Assembly: GCA_905221605.1 (NCBI GenBank)
Contig: CAJNDS010002723.1
Location: forward strand, 1,035,316-1,099,315
Source: Symbiodinium natans
Taxonomy: Eukaryota > Sar > Dinophyceae > Suessiales > Symbiodiniaceae
DNA: 64,000 nt
Direction of reading: 5' to 3'
Below are positions 38,800-49,045 of the stretch, piece by piece. The notes under the pieces were generated by a model. That model did no database searches. It had not been told where the DNA came from and saw only the letters and a list, made by a program, of their open reading frames with translations. A program made the translations under genes and the position numbers. The number at the start of each line of letters is the position of its first letter. Position 1 is the stretch's first letter.

Positions 38800-39115
38800 C
38801 ACCAGTACTACTACCCACTATTGCCTACTACCTAACTATTCTACTAACGAAGAGATAAATTAAAATCGTAGGCGAAATCATAATCACAAACACAGAAGCG
38901 TGAACGGTAGTGTAGACAAAGACACCCTAACTACTGCTAAGAGTGCTAACATGAACATGTTATAGTTTTTCGTGCCACATACATACATACATATGTATAT
39001 ATATATGTATATGAATATATTCTTTCTTCAGTACCACCGCTCTTGTGTGAGACCCAAGGTGCTGAACTTGATCGTTGCAGAGACTTGTTTGCAATGCGTG
39101 GGTGCCACAGACCTC
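38800..39115. other. AT-rich stretch without a supported gene
   Basis: No exon-like segment. acatacatacatatgtatat palindromic AT tract near 38980-39015. Confidence 0.5.
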
Positions 39116-39116
39116 G

Positions 39117-39178
39117 GGTTTAGGGTTTAGGGTTTAGGGTTTGGGGTTTAGGGTTTAGGGTTGAGGGTTTAGGGTTTG
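39117..39178 (+). repeat. interstitial telomeric tract
   Basis: TTTAGGG units with two variants. Confidence 0.95.
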
Positions 39179-39752
39179 GGCCCCCAGCCCCTAGAAAAGA
39201 GACTTTGCTCAGTCAGTCTCGCATGAAGCGGGCCCCCAAGGGTACGCAATGGCGCTGGGCCGGGGGGAGGTCTCTACCTAAAGCCCAGAAGAAGAAGAAG
39301 AAGAAGAAGAAGAAGAAGAAGAAGAAGAAGAAGAAGAAGAAGAAGAAGAAGAAGAAGAAGAAGACGAAACCCAGAGAGAGAAGACAAGAGAATGAATGAG
39401 CAACAGAAACCAGGAGAAGGACGATCGTGGGTGATAGGATGCTATCAATCAAGCGCATTGAGCAATGAGTGTGGAAGCCTGCTCCCGAGAGTTCTTGCAG
39501 AAACCCTAATTTGGGGGGGTTCAGAAATTAGGGGTACCGCTTCGGGGTCTTTATGATAAGGGGATCCTACTAATTATTTGGGGTCCAAATTTGGGGGTCC
39601 CCTATTTTCGTAAGCCCCCTTATTTTCTTAAGCCAAGACTCCGATCTCCCACCAAGGTGGTCGTCGACACCTTTGCCGAAATTCGCGAGCGTGACGTGAT
39701 AAACCGTGCGGAGGCGATGCCTGCAAGCCCCAGCCTGCTGGGCGAGGGTTGC

Positions 39753-40039
39753 TCAGCACCCTAAACCCCACGCCCTCAACCCTCGACCCTGTGCTACCCT
39801 TAAAGCCCTGAGTTCATGAAACCCAAGGGGAGGGGAGTGCTTACGCAACTCGCTGAGGGCTTTCACTCGGGCTTTTGCAAGGGGATGGAAGCTCACGCCG
39901 TGCATCTCGTACGCGCATTCGGAGGTCGCGCAAGCAATGTCATCTGTGGCGGAGCAATCCGCGCATCGCTCGTTTCCCGGGTGCGCAGGGGCACATCCGC
40001 ACGAAGCATCACAAGCCTGCTGCATGACAGGGATTTAGG
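39753..40039. CDS. coding-like region, strand unresolved
   Basis: + frame of 75 codons (AEGFHSGFCKGMEAHAVHLV, RAFGGRASNVICGGAIRASL). Minus frame of 90 codons, Cys-rich, with NERCADCSATDD, which resembles the start of an ArfGAP zinc finger (N-x-x-C-x-D-C) but lacks the expected Trp and second Cys pair spacing. Undecided. Confidence 0.3.
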
Positions 40040-40107
40040 GTTTTGGGGGGTTAACCCTAAACCCTAAACCCTAAACCGGGTTCAATTCGGGCCCTTCCTG
40101 CCGCCAG

Positions 40108-40217
40108 GAGATGGAAGCCGAGATCGAGCAGGACAGGAGATTGTTGCAGAGCCTCACCGGCAGGAGTCAGCTGAAGGCCTTGATTGGAAAAGTTACCTCC
40201 TTCTTGGTGAACAACCC
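40108..40217 (+). CDS. candidate exon, helical
   Basis: Good acceptor (gcccttcctgccgccag). About 36 codons: EMEAEIEQDRRLLQSLTGRS, then QLKALIGKVTSFLVNN, running into a CCCTAAA tract. Highly charged helix with G/C-ending codons. Strong coding character, unknown family. Confidence 0.5.
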
Positions 40218-40475
40218 CTAAACCCTAAACCCTGTACCCTGAACCCTAAACCCTAAACCCTATACCCTAAACCCTAACCCTCCACCCCCCCCCCCCCCCC
40301 CCACATGTTGGCTTGGATGTTCTGGAAGCCCTAGAGCGACAAGGTGGTTGTTCCCACGATGATGAGCAGCAATTGTCCTGTGGATGATTAGATCACCGCC
40401 GTTCCTCTCCGGAGCACCCTAAACCCGAAACCCTAAACCCTAAACCCTATAAACCCTAACCCTAAACCCTAAACC

Positions 40476-40640
40476 CCCAAAGTGAAGGCTTCTCCTAGAG
40501 GCGCCTCTCTCTTCGCACCTGCGGCTATAAGGAAAATTTTCGATCGCGCTGATGAAGACGGAAGCTTCCCGGCTCAAGCGGGCAGCGGAAGCCCCGGGAG
40601 GAAGGAGATGGGGCTCCAAATGCTACAAGTCCCTCCCTAC
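40476..40640 (+). CDS. candidate exon, EF-hand-like start
   Basis: Frame AAIRKIFDRADEDGSFPAQA. Helix IRKIF followed by D-x-x-D-E-D-G-S resembles the start of an EF-hand, but the loop is not completed canonically. Preceded by CCCTAAA repeats. Confidence 0.35.
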
Positions 40641-41094
40641 ACCCTAAGCCCTACGCGCGAAACCCCAAACCCTGAGCCCTAATTCCTAGCCCTAAACCCT
40701 AAACCCCAAGCCCCACATGCCAGAACGGCTTGCCTGCTGAAGTGGTTCGGTTGTGTCAGAGTCGACATCCCCAAGCCATCAGCCCCTAAACAGGCGAAGC
40801 GCACGACAATCCACGAAGCCCCAGCAAAGATGAGACACGCCCTGAGTCCCTAACCCCTAAACCCTAATTGACCCTCTTCCCAAAAAAGCACCCTAAGACC
40901 CCAAGACCCTAAGACCCAAGACCCTGAGACCCTGAGACCCCAAGACCCTGCGACCCTGATACCCCAAGACCCCTAGGCCCCTAAACCCCAAACCCTAAAC
41001 CCCAAACCCATAAGGAAAGCGTTCTTGAACCGCCGTAAGGTGGCGAGCTCACTTTTGAGGAGCTCCTGGAAGGAGCCAGAAATGAGCCTCGGTC

Positions 41095-41300
41095 CCGTCA
41101 TTTGGCCATAGTATGATATAATATCATATAGTATCATATATCTATATATAGATATATACACACACATATATATATATATCTATACATATACATACATATA
41201 TATATGTCATATAATATCATGTAATCTCATATAGCATCTCTCTATTTCAAAATACCAGAAAAAGGATCAGATATGTGTGTGCGTAGATGTATAAGAATCG
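41095..41300. other. AT-rich (TATA)n region
   Basis: Alternating ATAT/TATC/TACA words, partly palindromic. No gene. Confidence 0.6.
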
Positions 41301-41826
41301 AAACGAAGAAGCTGTGGTACACAAGATATTCGATGGCCCGCTCACGCGCTGTCATGCTGCGCGCTGCTTATGCAGCTCTGAGGACCCTCAATTCCAAAGC
41401 AGATTGCGGGTCATGGACATTGATGAGGCGCCACCCTAAACCCTAAACCCTGAACCCTGAACCCTAAACCCATCTTGTCAATCATGTCCGAGCTTCACCC
41501 CACTGCCCAAGCTCACCATGCACCCACCGACTACGTGGGGGTTTCCGACAATGGGGGGGGGGGGAACCTTTTTTGGGGATCTCTTTGAGGGGATTCTATT
41601 CTATTTAGGGGGTATAAAGAAAGGGTTTAGGGGTTAGGATATTTTGAGAAATACCCGTGTCGACGGCTTTGTGGCTGTTGCATCAACATCAAGGGACTAA
41701 AGGGGGAGGACCCTCATAAGGGCTATTTGGGGGGTGAGTTTGGGGGAACTTAGGTATAGCAACTTAGGTATATAGGGACGACATAAGGTATACATAGAGT
41801 TATGTAGGGGTAGAAGATTCAGGACC

Positions 41827-41912
41827 CCTAGCTCCTAAACCCTAAACCCTAAACCCTAAACCCTAAACCCTAAACCCTAAACCCTAAACCCTAAACCCTA
41901 AACCCTAAACCC
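41827..41912 (-). repeat. interstitial telomeric tract (CCCTAAA)n
   Basis: Twelve units, immediately followed by tattcag, the acceptor of the next candidate exon. Confidence 0.95.
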
Positions 41913-41919
41913 TATTCAG

Positions 41920-42013
41920 TGCCATCCTCCGGCAGGCAGATCTGGAGCAGCTGTTCCGGATGATTGACGTCGATGGCTTTTTGGCTGCCCTTGAGCCTCC
42001 GGAGTTTAAGTGA
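41920..42013 (+). CDS. candidate exon with EF-hand-like motif
   Basis: The acceptor (cctattcag) follows a 12-unit CCCTAAA tract. Frame AILRQADLEQLFRMIDVDGF, then LAALEPPEFK and TGA. DLEQLFRMIDVDG matches the incoming helix and first loop residues of an EF-hand, and EPPEF matches a loop end, but the loop appears shortened. A related word (gtcgacggctttgtggctg) at 41662 suggests a second diverged copy. Possible C-terminal EF-hand of a channel-like gene. Confidence 0.45.
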
Positions 42014-42284
42014 CAGCCGGCAAGCAGGGTTTAGGGTTTAGGGTTTAGGGTTTAGGGTTTAGGGGGAATGATTTGTTCAGGAATTGGGTCCAGTTTTCTG
42101 AGAATGATGGAGTTCTTAAGGGAGCGGATCCACGGAGGCGAAGTAAGTCGGGAAGTGTGGGGAAAACTAGACTCGCTAACCTACCCACGTGGACCTAAAC
42201 CCTAAACTCTTTCTGAAGTAGTCCCCCAGTATGACAGGTGGTAAGAAAAAAAGCCTTAGGACAAGTTTTTGTTAATGCTTCTAG

Positions 42285-42353
42285 GGGAAGTTACATGGTC
42301 CCTGAATATGGCCCCTGATCGATGGCCCAGATAGCAGGATCATGCAACTACCC
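42285..42353. mobile_element. TIR element, family O (short)
   Basis: GGGAAGTTACATGGTCC to GGATCATGCAACTACCC, 17-bp TIRs, directly followed by a telomeric word. Confidence 0.7.
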
Positions 42354-43403
42354 TAAACCCAAAACCTTAAGCCCTAAACCCTAAACCCTCAACACAACTT
42401 AGCAAGGGATGTCTTAGCCCATAGACCTGACTCCGAGGGTTCGCCGGCAGAGTTTAGGGTTTCGGGTTGCCCCCCCCCCCCCCCCAAAAAAAAAAAAATA
42501 AGAGTATAAATTAAAAACCTTCAAGAATCTGGCGTCAGGGCTTTGGATGAGGCGTTCACGAAATTTAAAGGTTGGAGGTTTTCGGATCTTTAAACAGATT
42601 TAAACCCCCTTGAACCCTGAGAGTCTGAACACACCAGAATATCCTTCGGGATTGACGCCCTAAAAAGAGGCTTTTGGGATGAGGGCCCACACTCTACGGG
42701 ACTTGCAACAACCCTATCCCCCACCCCCCCCCCCCCCCCCCTTAACCCTAAACCCTAAACCCAAAAAAAACAACGCAATGGGTCTCCTTCAGGATCGGGG
42801 GCTGTGGAGAGAGAAGAGTTTGTGGCGCCTCTGAGTCGATGGGTGCACGAGTCAAAGTGTCTTGGCCATGGTTTGGGGTTTAGGGTTTAGGTTTAGGTTT
42901 AGGGTTTAGGGTTTAGGGGCATTTTGCCCCAAGATGGGGAAATCCCGAATATACCCCAGCAGTACTACACTGTGGTAAAATACTTATTCACCCACCCCCC
43001 GCACCCCTGAAAAAAAGACGCAAGAACAAAAAGCAACTGGCCCTACTTCCGGAAACCTGCTTGTGGGGTTCAGGGTGAGTTTTGGGTTTAGGGTTTAGGG
43101 TTCAGGGTGGGTTTAGGGTTCAGGGTTCAGGGTTGGTTTAGGGTTTAGGGATCTCGTTGGGTATCAACAGGGTTTAGGGCCGTTCATGACATTAGGGTGG
43201 AAAGCTATGGCCCCCAAGTCCTGCGGTTTAGGGTTCAGGGTTTAGGGTTTAGGGTACTAGGCGAGAATCTTCAGAAGCCTACTGCAAAAGTTTTGGGGTT
43301 TAGGGTGCGCAGGCCTGACATTGACTGAGCGCCTGTGAGAGAGAGAGAGAGGGTGCGCGTGCCGTCTGAGTGTCCTGAGTATGGCTTAGTTGCGAGCTTG
43401 CTG

Positions 43404-43548
43404 TACTTGGAGGTTCATGGGGACGTATAACCCCAATTATAAGTTTTAAGCCTCCTTCTAACCTACTTAGAGGACTTAGGGGTGGGTTATACGTGCAGTT
43501 TATGACTGGGGATGACTGGGGTTATAAGTACCATGAACGTCCCAAGTA
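43404..43548. mobile_element. TIR element, family B
   Basis: TACTTGGAGGTTCATGGGGA to TACCATGAACGTCCCAAGTA, 145 bp. Confidence 0.8.
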
Positions 43549-44100
43549 TGGATTCACATGCCCGTGTGGGGAGTAGTATATATATATATATATATAGGCT
43601 GCATGTCTTCAATCGTCGGTTCATTGGCTTTTCTCGCTGCTCAGCAACGTGAATGAAGCTACCAGGATATCAGCGCATATATGTAAACATATACATGAGT
43701 ATTTATACGTTTGCATGTAAGTTTTTTCTTTTTGCATATATGAATGTGCGTAAATCATATGTGTTTCCGCAAGCAATTACAGCCGCTTCTTTGGTGACAG
43801 ATGAAACTGCTGCAGGCTCTGTTGCCCTAAACCCTAAAGCCCTAAAGCCCTAAACCCTAAACCCTAAGCCCTAAACTGTGGCGCCACTCAGCTTCCTCGT
43901 GCTGTGGGCTTTGCAATTGGCAGTGGCCAAAAAATATGTTGTCTGCGGTATTAGTACTCTATGCTACGACAGCTTTTCCTAGCGAAAAGGTGGTGCAAGG
44001 TGGATGGTCGGATAAAGCATGGGAAATAGTAGCCCTTTTTATGGGTGTTTGGGCTCACATGTTGTCCTACTTTGGGGGTCTCCCTAAATCCTAAACCCAG

Positions 44101-44203
44101 CTAAGGACTGCCACCCGCTTCATCAAGTACAATGTCGCAAGAGCTCTCCACGAAAACGACGAGCTCCATGGCTGCAGAGATCTCAACCTCGAAGCCGCAC
44201 TGG
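44101..44203 (+). CDS. candidate exon bounded by telomeric words
   Basis: Acceptor ctaaacccag, donor G/GTTTAG. LRTATRFIKYNVARALHEND, then ELHGCRDLNLEAALG, 34 codons. Both splice signals come from telomere-like sequence. Natural composition, unknown family. Confidence 0.5.
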
Positions 44204-44279
44204 GTTTAGTAATTTAGGGTTGAGGGTTTAGGGTTCAGGGTTAGGGTTTAGGGTTCTGGCTTTGGGCCTTCTTTTGACG

Positions 44280-44560
44280 GGTCTTTTCCTTCCTTCGTCT
44301 GTGAGCCGCTTGTGCTTGCATTCTGCCAACAGGTTCATTTCTCTCTTCATTAATATGATTCTTTCTTATAATTTGCTTGCTCTAGGACCTCTAGGAATTC
44401 CACCGTTCGTACACTCGCTTCTTCTATCACCTTAAGAATCTAATGTTAAATGTGGTAATGTATGCCCTTGTTCCCTCTTTCCTTCCGCTCACAGGCTTAT
44501 ATGATAAGGGGCGTGTGCGTAACATTATCTATGTGATGAACACACGTACCGTTGTATTAT
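44280..44560. other. pyrimidine-rich stretch without a supported gene
   Basis: T/C-rich with ttccttcc words. Possibly a long polypyrimidine intron region before the 44552 open frame (DSRTNRPRVALSYLDQAVCR). Confidence 0.4.
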
Positions 44561-44740
44561 GACTCACGCACGAACAGACCCCGTGTGGCGCTTTCCTACC
44601 TGGACCAAGCAGTCTGCAGGCTGCGGGAGTATACCACCCACAAGTTCGACACTTGCCAGCAGTTGCTTTCACAGCTTAAAGGGATGTTGGTGCAGGTCTC
44701 GGCGGTGGAAGTAAAGCGCAAGGGATCGCAAGCCTCAACC
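44552..44740 (+). CDS. candidate exon
   Basis: Frame RPRVALSYLDQAVCRLREYT, then THKFDTCQQLLSQLKGMLVQ and VSAVEVKRKGSQASTL. Helical and charged, about 60 codons, ending in telomeric words. One of the better longer frames, but no clean acceptor was identified. Confidence 0.4.
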
Positions 44741-45286
44741 TTAAACTCCCTAAACCCAAAGCCCTAAACCAAAAACCTCAAACCCAAAACCCTAAACCCA
44801 GCGACGGTCCAGAGGGCCTTGCCTTTGCTCAAAGTCGCCTTGTGCTTTCACCTGCAACTTGAGCATCTTGTTGCTCCTGCCATTCTACTTCGAAGCTGTA
44901 GGCAAAAGGTGGTTTCGAGGTCACCCTGGGTAAGCCCCATACATCTTGAGACAGAATCCCGGAAGCTTGCATCGCGGTCAGGAACAGCTCAACGCCAACA
45001 TTCACCGGCCTCTTTGATGCAGTAGACTGGGGCTTTCGGCCGGCAACCCCAATCCCTTAACCCTAAACCCTAAACCCGGGGGTGTGTGCCCATCAGTGTC
45101 AGCATCGCGCCATCCTTTTGAGTCCATCAACGGCTGCCCATCGAGGATCGCCGTGTGCTTGGGGGTGCCGCTTGCTGAATCAAGCAGGACGCTCGGCTGC
45201 CCTAAACCCAAAACCCTAAACCCTAAACCCTAAACCGTCACCCCACGAGTTGTTTAGAGATCCGGGAATCCCAATCCCTGCAACCC

Positions 45287-45365
45287 CACTTGGAGGTTCA
45301 TGGGTGGGGTTATGAGTAGGGGTACTTGGAGGTTCATGGTGCCCCCATTTACAAGTCTAACTTCT
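45287..45365. mobile_element. two family B left ends in tandem
   Basis: cacttggaggttcatgggtg and tacttggaggttcatggtgc lie 40 bp apart in the same orientation with no right end between them, suggesting nested or recombined copies. Confidence 0.65.
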
Positions 45366-45827
45366 AAGCTGCTTGGAGGACTTGGACTTGTGTGGGCCGG
45401 AGAACCCTGAAAGCATGACTGCCCTTGAACCATTTAGAGTTTAGGGTGTGGGTTGTTAGTCGCGCTCCTCCAGCTCGAAGAAACAGGCGCGCCAACCCTC
45501 GCACAGAGAATTTGGGGTTGTGTGTTGCTCTCTGCGAGCGCTTTGTAGAGAACACAAGATTCCATCCTGCAGGGATTTTGATTCTTTTGCGAGCATCCTG
45601 ACCATGGTGACTCCGGTGTCCAAAAAGACGTCGAAGTTGTGCATAAGCCGTGTGCCCTACCTGTTGAATCAAGCCGAAAATTCGCGCCGGGCACCCTGGG
45701 CCCCCATTGTTAGGGGTTTAGGGTTTAGGGTTTGGGGTTTAGGGTTTGGGCTTTGGGCTTTGCGGTTTAGGGCTCAGGGTTTAGGGTTTGATTGAACGCT
45801 CGTTTGACAGCTTTGTGCGACCCGCAG

Positions 45828-45963
45828 GGCGATGAACAAGAGATCCTCGACGAAAAGCCTGCACAGTCAGTCCGGCAGTGAGCGGCGCGAGAAGGCCCCA
45901 CCTGCAAGTTGGGAGGCTTCGGGCTTCGCTTTTTTTTTGTTCTTGCAAGCTGTGGCTTGGGAT
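45828..45963 (+). CDS. candidate exon interrupted by family A element
   Basis: Acceptor ctttgtgcgacccgcag. Frame AMNKRSSTKSLHSQSGSERR, then EKAPPASWEASGFAFFLFLQ and AVAWD, where the last codons are element-derived. Removing the family A element and one duplication copy keeps the frame open (FLQALVKIGGTCRQAALTSA). An alternative frame GDEQEILDEKPAQSVRQ is also present. Confidence 0.5.
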
Positions 45964-46055
45964 GTTCCCCCTCAACTAACAGTCCTTATGAGGGATTATT
46001 CTAGGGGATAGCATCATCCCTATTAAGGACTGTAGCATAAGGGGGAGCATCCCAA
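45957..46055. mobile_element. TIR element, family A, acting as intron
   Basis: TTGGGATGTTCCCCCTCAAC to GCATAAGGGGGAGCATCCCAA. Flanks gctgtggc / gctttggt (6 of 8 match). Intron GT(45964)-AG(46056) or a nearby AG. Confidence 0.85.
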
Positions 46056-46056
46056 G

Positions 46057-46131
46057 CTTTGGTCAAGATCGGGGGAACGTGCAGGCAGGCTGCACTCACT
46101 TCTGCGGGAAAGCCGACACTCTGAGCCTAAA
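46057..46131 (+). CDS. candidate exon after family A element
   Basis: Reads LWSRSGERAGRLHSLLRESR, then HSEP, in one phase, or IGGTCRQAALTSAGKPTL from an acceptor at gtcaag. Ends in CCCTAAA. Confidence 0.4.
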
Positions 46132-46243
46132 CCCTAAACCCTAAACCCTAAACCAGTGTTTCTGGGGTCTGAAAGCCACCGGGGCTCGTCTTCCATCCTT
46201 CGGCCGAAAAGCGCCCCTTTAATCTTAAGGAGGGGCTCATGAA

Positions 46244-46400
46244 CTAGGTAGCCCAGTGGTAACCTTACGGTTTAGGGCTTAGGGTTTAGGGTTTAGGGCT
46301 TAGGGTTTAGGGTTTAGGGTTTAGGTTCAAGGTTCCCTTATAAAGTATCCAACCCCCAAAAAAGGGTGCCCTTATTATGATATGGTTACTGGGCGACCAA
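46244..46400. mobile_element. family C element interrupted by telomeric tract
   Basis: CTAGGTAGCCCAGTGGTAAC to TTACTGGGCGACCAAG, flanked by TGAA on both sides (4-bp duplication). Contains ~58 bp of TTTAGGG/CTTAGGG at 46267-46324, absent from other copies. A coding-like segment EPITTSKWKGADLRSLRPLT follows. Confidence 0.8.
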
Positions 46401-46463
46401 GTGAACCTATAACAACTTCGAAATGGAAAGGCGCTGACCTCAGATCACTCCGCCCTCTAACAA

Positions 46464-46607
46464 GGTTTAGGGTTTATAGGGTTTATAGGGTTTATAGGGT
46501 TTATAGGGTTTATAGGGTTTATAGGGTTTATAGGGTTTATAGGGTTTATAGGGTTTATAGGGTTTATAGGGTTTATAGGGTTTACACGGTTTATAGGGTT
46601 TATAGGG
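46464..46607 (+). repeat. 9-bp repeat (GGGTTTATA)n
   Basis: About 15 units. A telomere-like core expanded with an extra TA. Open frames across it (RVYRVYR) are artefacts. Confidence 0.95.
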
Positions 46608-46769
46608 TTCAGGGGGGAGCCCTTGAACCCCACGCCCTCAACCCCCGCTGCGGGGCGTCGAAGCCACGGAGACATGAGGCGGTAGGGAACGGGCTGTGTT
46701 GCGAGTCCCCCAACAGCACTTTGGCTTCTTTTCTTGCAGTGTCACGGGTGGCCACACAACACTGGGTGC

Positions 46770-46940
46770 CCTAAACCCTAAACCCTAAACCCTAAACCCT
46801 AAACCCTAAACCCTAAACCCTAAACCCTAAACCCTAAACCCTAAACCCTAAACCCTAAACCCTATAACCCTATAACCCTATAAACCCTAGACCCTAGACC
46901 CTAGACCCTAAACCCTAAACCCTAAACCCTAACTTCCAGG
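46770..46940 (-). repeat. interstitial telomeric tract with variants
   Basis: ~12 CCCTAAA units, then CCCTATAA and CCCTAGA variant blocks, then CCCTAAA again, a record of local unit homogenisation. Confidence 0.95.
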
Positions 46941-47525
46941 ATCCTTCGCCATCTCTTCGCCGCCAGCCCACAAGCGATGCCGTGGCGCCAAGCTTTCGCC
47001 GCCAGCACACGAGCGATGCCGCAGCGAGTCAGCACACAACGTAGCCAGCCAGGGCTTTAGGGCTGGGAACGCCTGGATGCAAAGGGGCTTGGTTTAAGGT
47101 TGATTAAGGTTTAAGGGTTAGGGTTTAGTGATTTTGGGGTTTTTGGGTTTGACCCGAAACCCTAAACCCTAAACCCTAAACTTTAGGGGTTGGTTGCAAA
47201 CAGGTTTAGCGGGAAGTGTTCGATATCAGAGCTTGGCGGCTTCAGGAAACTTAGGGGTGGGCCACTCGGCCCCTTAGACCTTTAAAGGAGGTTTAGGGTT
47301 CAGGGTTTAGGGTTTAGGGTTTAGGGTTAGAGAGGGCACCTAATTCCCTCATTCCCGACTACGAGCCAGCAAGCGACAGTCGAACTATCTCTCCTTATAG
47401 AGCCCCTGGAAATCCCGAGCCCCAACCTATCTCCCAACACCTCCACTGCGGCTGACTCGAAAGTATCATTCCGAGGATTGAAAGATCGGAACTCAAAGGC
47501 CCCAACACGCACTGCACTGTCAAAG

Positions 47526-47631
47526 CTATATCCCCCTTGGGGATAATTATATTTTTGTTTATAAAAAATCTTAAAACCCAAGAGGATTATTAACAACAAG
47601 ATTTTTTATTAAGGTTCTCAGGGGAGTACAG
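47526..47631. mobile_element. family K element (compact copy)
   Basis: ctatatcccccttggggata to ggttctcaggggagtacag. Reference for the expanded copy at 21971-22488. Confidence 0.7.
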
Positions 47632-47939
47632 AAGCACTAAACCCCAACACCTGGGAGCGCTAAAGCCAAGATGCCGCACAACTCCTCAGCCCCCGAAACC
47701 GCTTCAACCGCAAACCTGAGCGCCTAGACCCTGGATAGCATCGAAAGTTATGAACCCTCAACCCTCCACAACCTTAACTTTTCGGAGATGGTGCTGCAGA
47801 AGCCCTAAAACCCTAAACCCGAAATAGCCCTAAACCCTAAACCCTAAACCCTAAACCTTTTCCCCCCAACTCCGCATGAAAGCTCTATGGTCTCCCAGGC
47901 GGGCCTGGGTTCAGCGGCCTTCGCCAAGCAGAAGTCGCC

Positions 47940-48190
47940 TCTTGATTTGTAGGATTTGTAGGGTTTTGGGGTTTTGGGGTTTAGGGTTTCGAGGGTTTCG
48001 AGGGTTTCGAGGGTTTAGCTAGGGTTTTGTAGAGTTTGTATGGTTTGTGGGGTTTGTGGGGTTCGTCGGGTTCGTAGGGTTAGGGTTTGTAGGGTTTGTA
48101 GCGTTCGTAGGGTTCGTAGGATCTGTAGGATTTGTAGGGTGTGTTGGGGTTGTTGGGCTTGTAGGATTAGCAGGATTTGTAGGGCTTCGG
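47940..48190 (+). repeat. 9-bp repeat (GGGTTTGTA / GGGTTCGTA)n
   Basis: Degenerate array of telomere-like 9-mers. Hydrophobic and Arg-rich open frames across it are artefacts. Confidence 0.9.
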
Positions 48191-48499
48191 GTTGCATCTG
48201 GGCTTTGTTACATTCCAGCCCATCAGGTTTGGCACAGGACCTGACATTTACATCCGAGTGGGTTGATCTCAGGTCCGGGCTCAAGGGTTGGGTGCAAGCA
48301 CGGAGTGTAGGGGGGCTACCTATCTTCAACTGACTTGACATGTCATGTAGGCCAAGACTACGTGTACTAAGAACGTGCCTCAAGAGTGATAGACTTCGGA
48401 ACCCGTACTGAAGGTGCATAGGATGACCTGGCAAGAAGGTAACCGCACATGACATCCATGGAATCTTGAGCGGTTTGCGGTAGATGATAGCACCTGACG

Positions 48500-48570
48500 G
48501 AAATGCCATGCCATCCAGGGGCGGACGCCCGAAATCCGGAACTTGGCCTTAAACCCTGAACCGCATGATC
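48500..48570 (+). CDS. candidate exon left of family D element
   Basis: Frame GRTPEIRNLALNPEPHD. If the family D element and one copy of its 4-bp duplication (TGAT/TGAA) are removed, the frame continues EPNDASSGQGVVAAAIPEAN and PRKPQPKNAP. Confidence 0.45.
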
Positions 48571-48679
48571 TTAGTAGCTGAGTGAGCACACGATACACTT
48601 TTTGGGATACTCTAACCCCTTATAGAACTGACTGAAAGTGTACACTTTTTTGGGGGGGCTTCTGAACTCAGCGACTAAG
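48570..48679. mobile_element. TIR element, family D
   Basis: CTTAGTAGCTGAGTGAGCAC to CTGAACTCAGCGACTAAG, flanked by tgat / tgaa. Confidence 0.85.
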
Positions 48680-48790
48680 TGAACCAAATGATGCTAGTTC
48701 AGGACAAGGAGTTGTTGCCGCCGCAATCCCCGAAGCCAACCCAAGAAAGCCTCAGCCAAAGAACGCCCCTCCCCCCCCCCCCCCCCCCAA
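48680..48790 (+). CDS. candidate exon right of family D element
   Basis: Frame EPNDASSGQGVVAAAIPEAN (empty-site frame) or NQMMLVQDKELLPPQSPKPT (if spliced at the element ends). Runs into a poly-C tract and a CCCTAAA array. Confidence 0.4.
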
Positions 48791-48833
48791 ACCCGAAACC
48801 CTAAACACTAAACCCTAAACCCTACAGAGTGGG

Positions 48834-49045
48834 CGGGTGGCAAAAAGAGAACCTAAACCCTAAACCCTAAACCCTAAACCCTACACCCTACACCCTACAC
48901 CCTAAACCCTAAACCCTAAACCCTAAACCCTAAACCCTAAACCCTAAACCCTAAACCCTAAACCCTAAACCCTAAACCCTAAACCCTAAACCCTAAACCC
49001 TAAGCCCTAAACCCTAAACCCTAAACCCTAAACCCTAAACTAAAC
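48834..49045 (-). repeat. long interstitial telomeric tract (CCCTAAA)n
   Basis: About 28 units, the longest tract in the window. A + oriented tract of about 14 units (49142-49240) follows 100 bp later in the opposite direction. Confidence 0.95.

Noticed and set aside
39205-39458. Poly-Lys / poly-Phe frames
   Set aside because: Translation of the (GAA)n tract on either strand.
46382-46774. Protein with RVYRVYR repeats
   Set aside because: Translation of the 9-bp GGGTTTATA array.
48015-48509. 164-codon minus frame rich in QTLQTL
   Set aside because: Translation of the degenerate GGGTTTGTA array.
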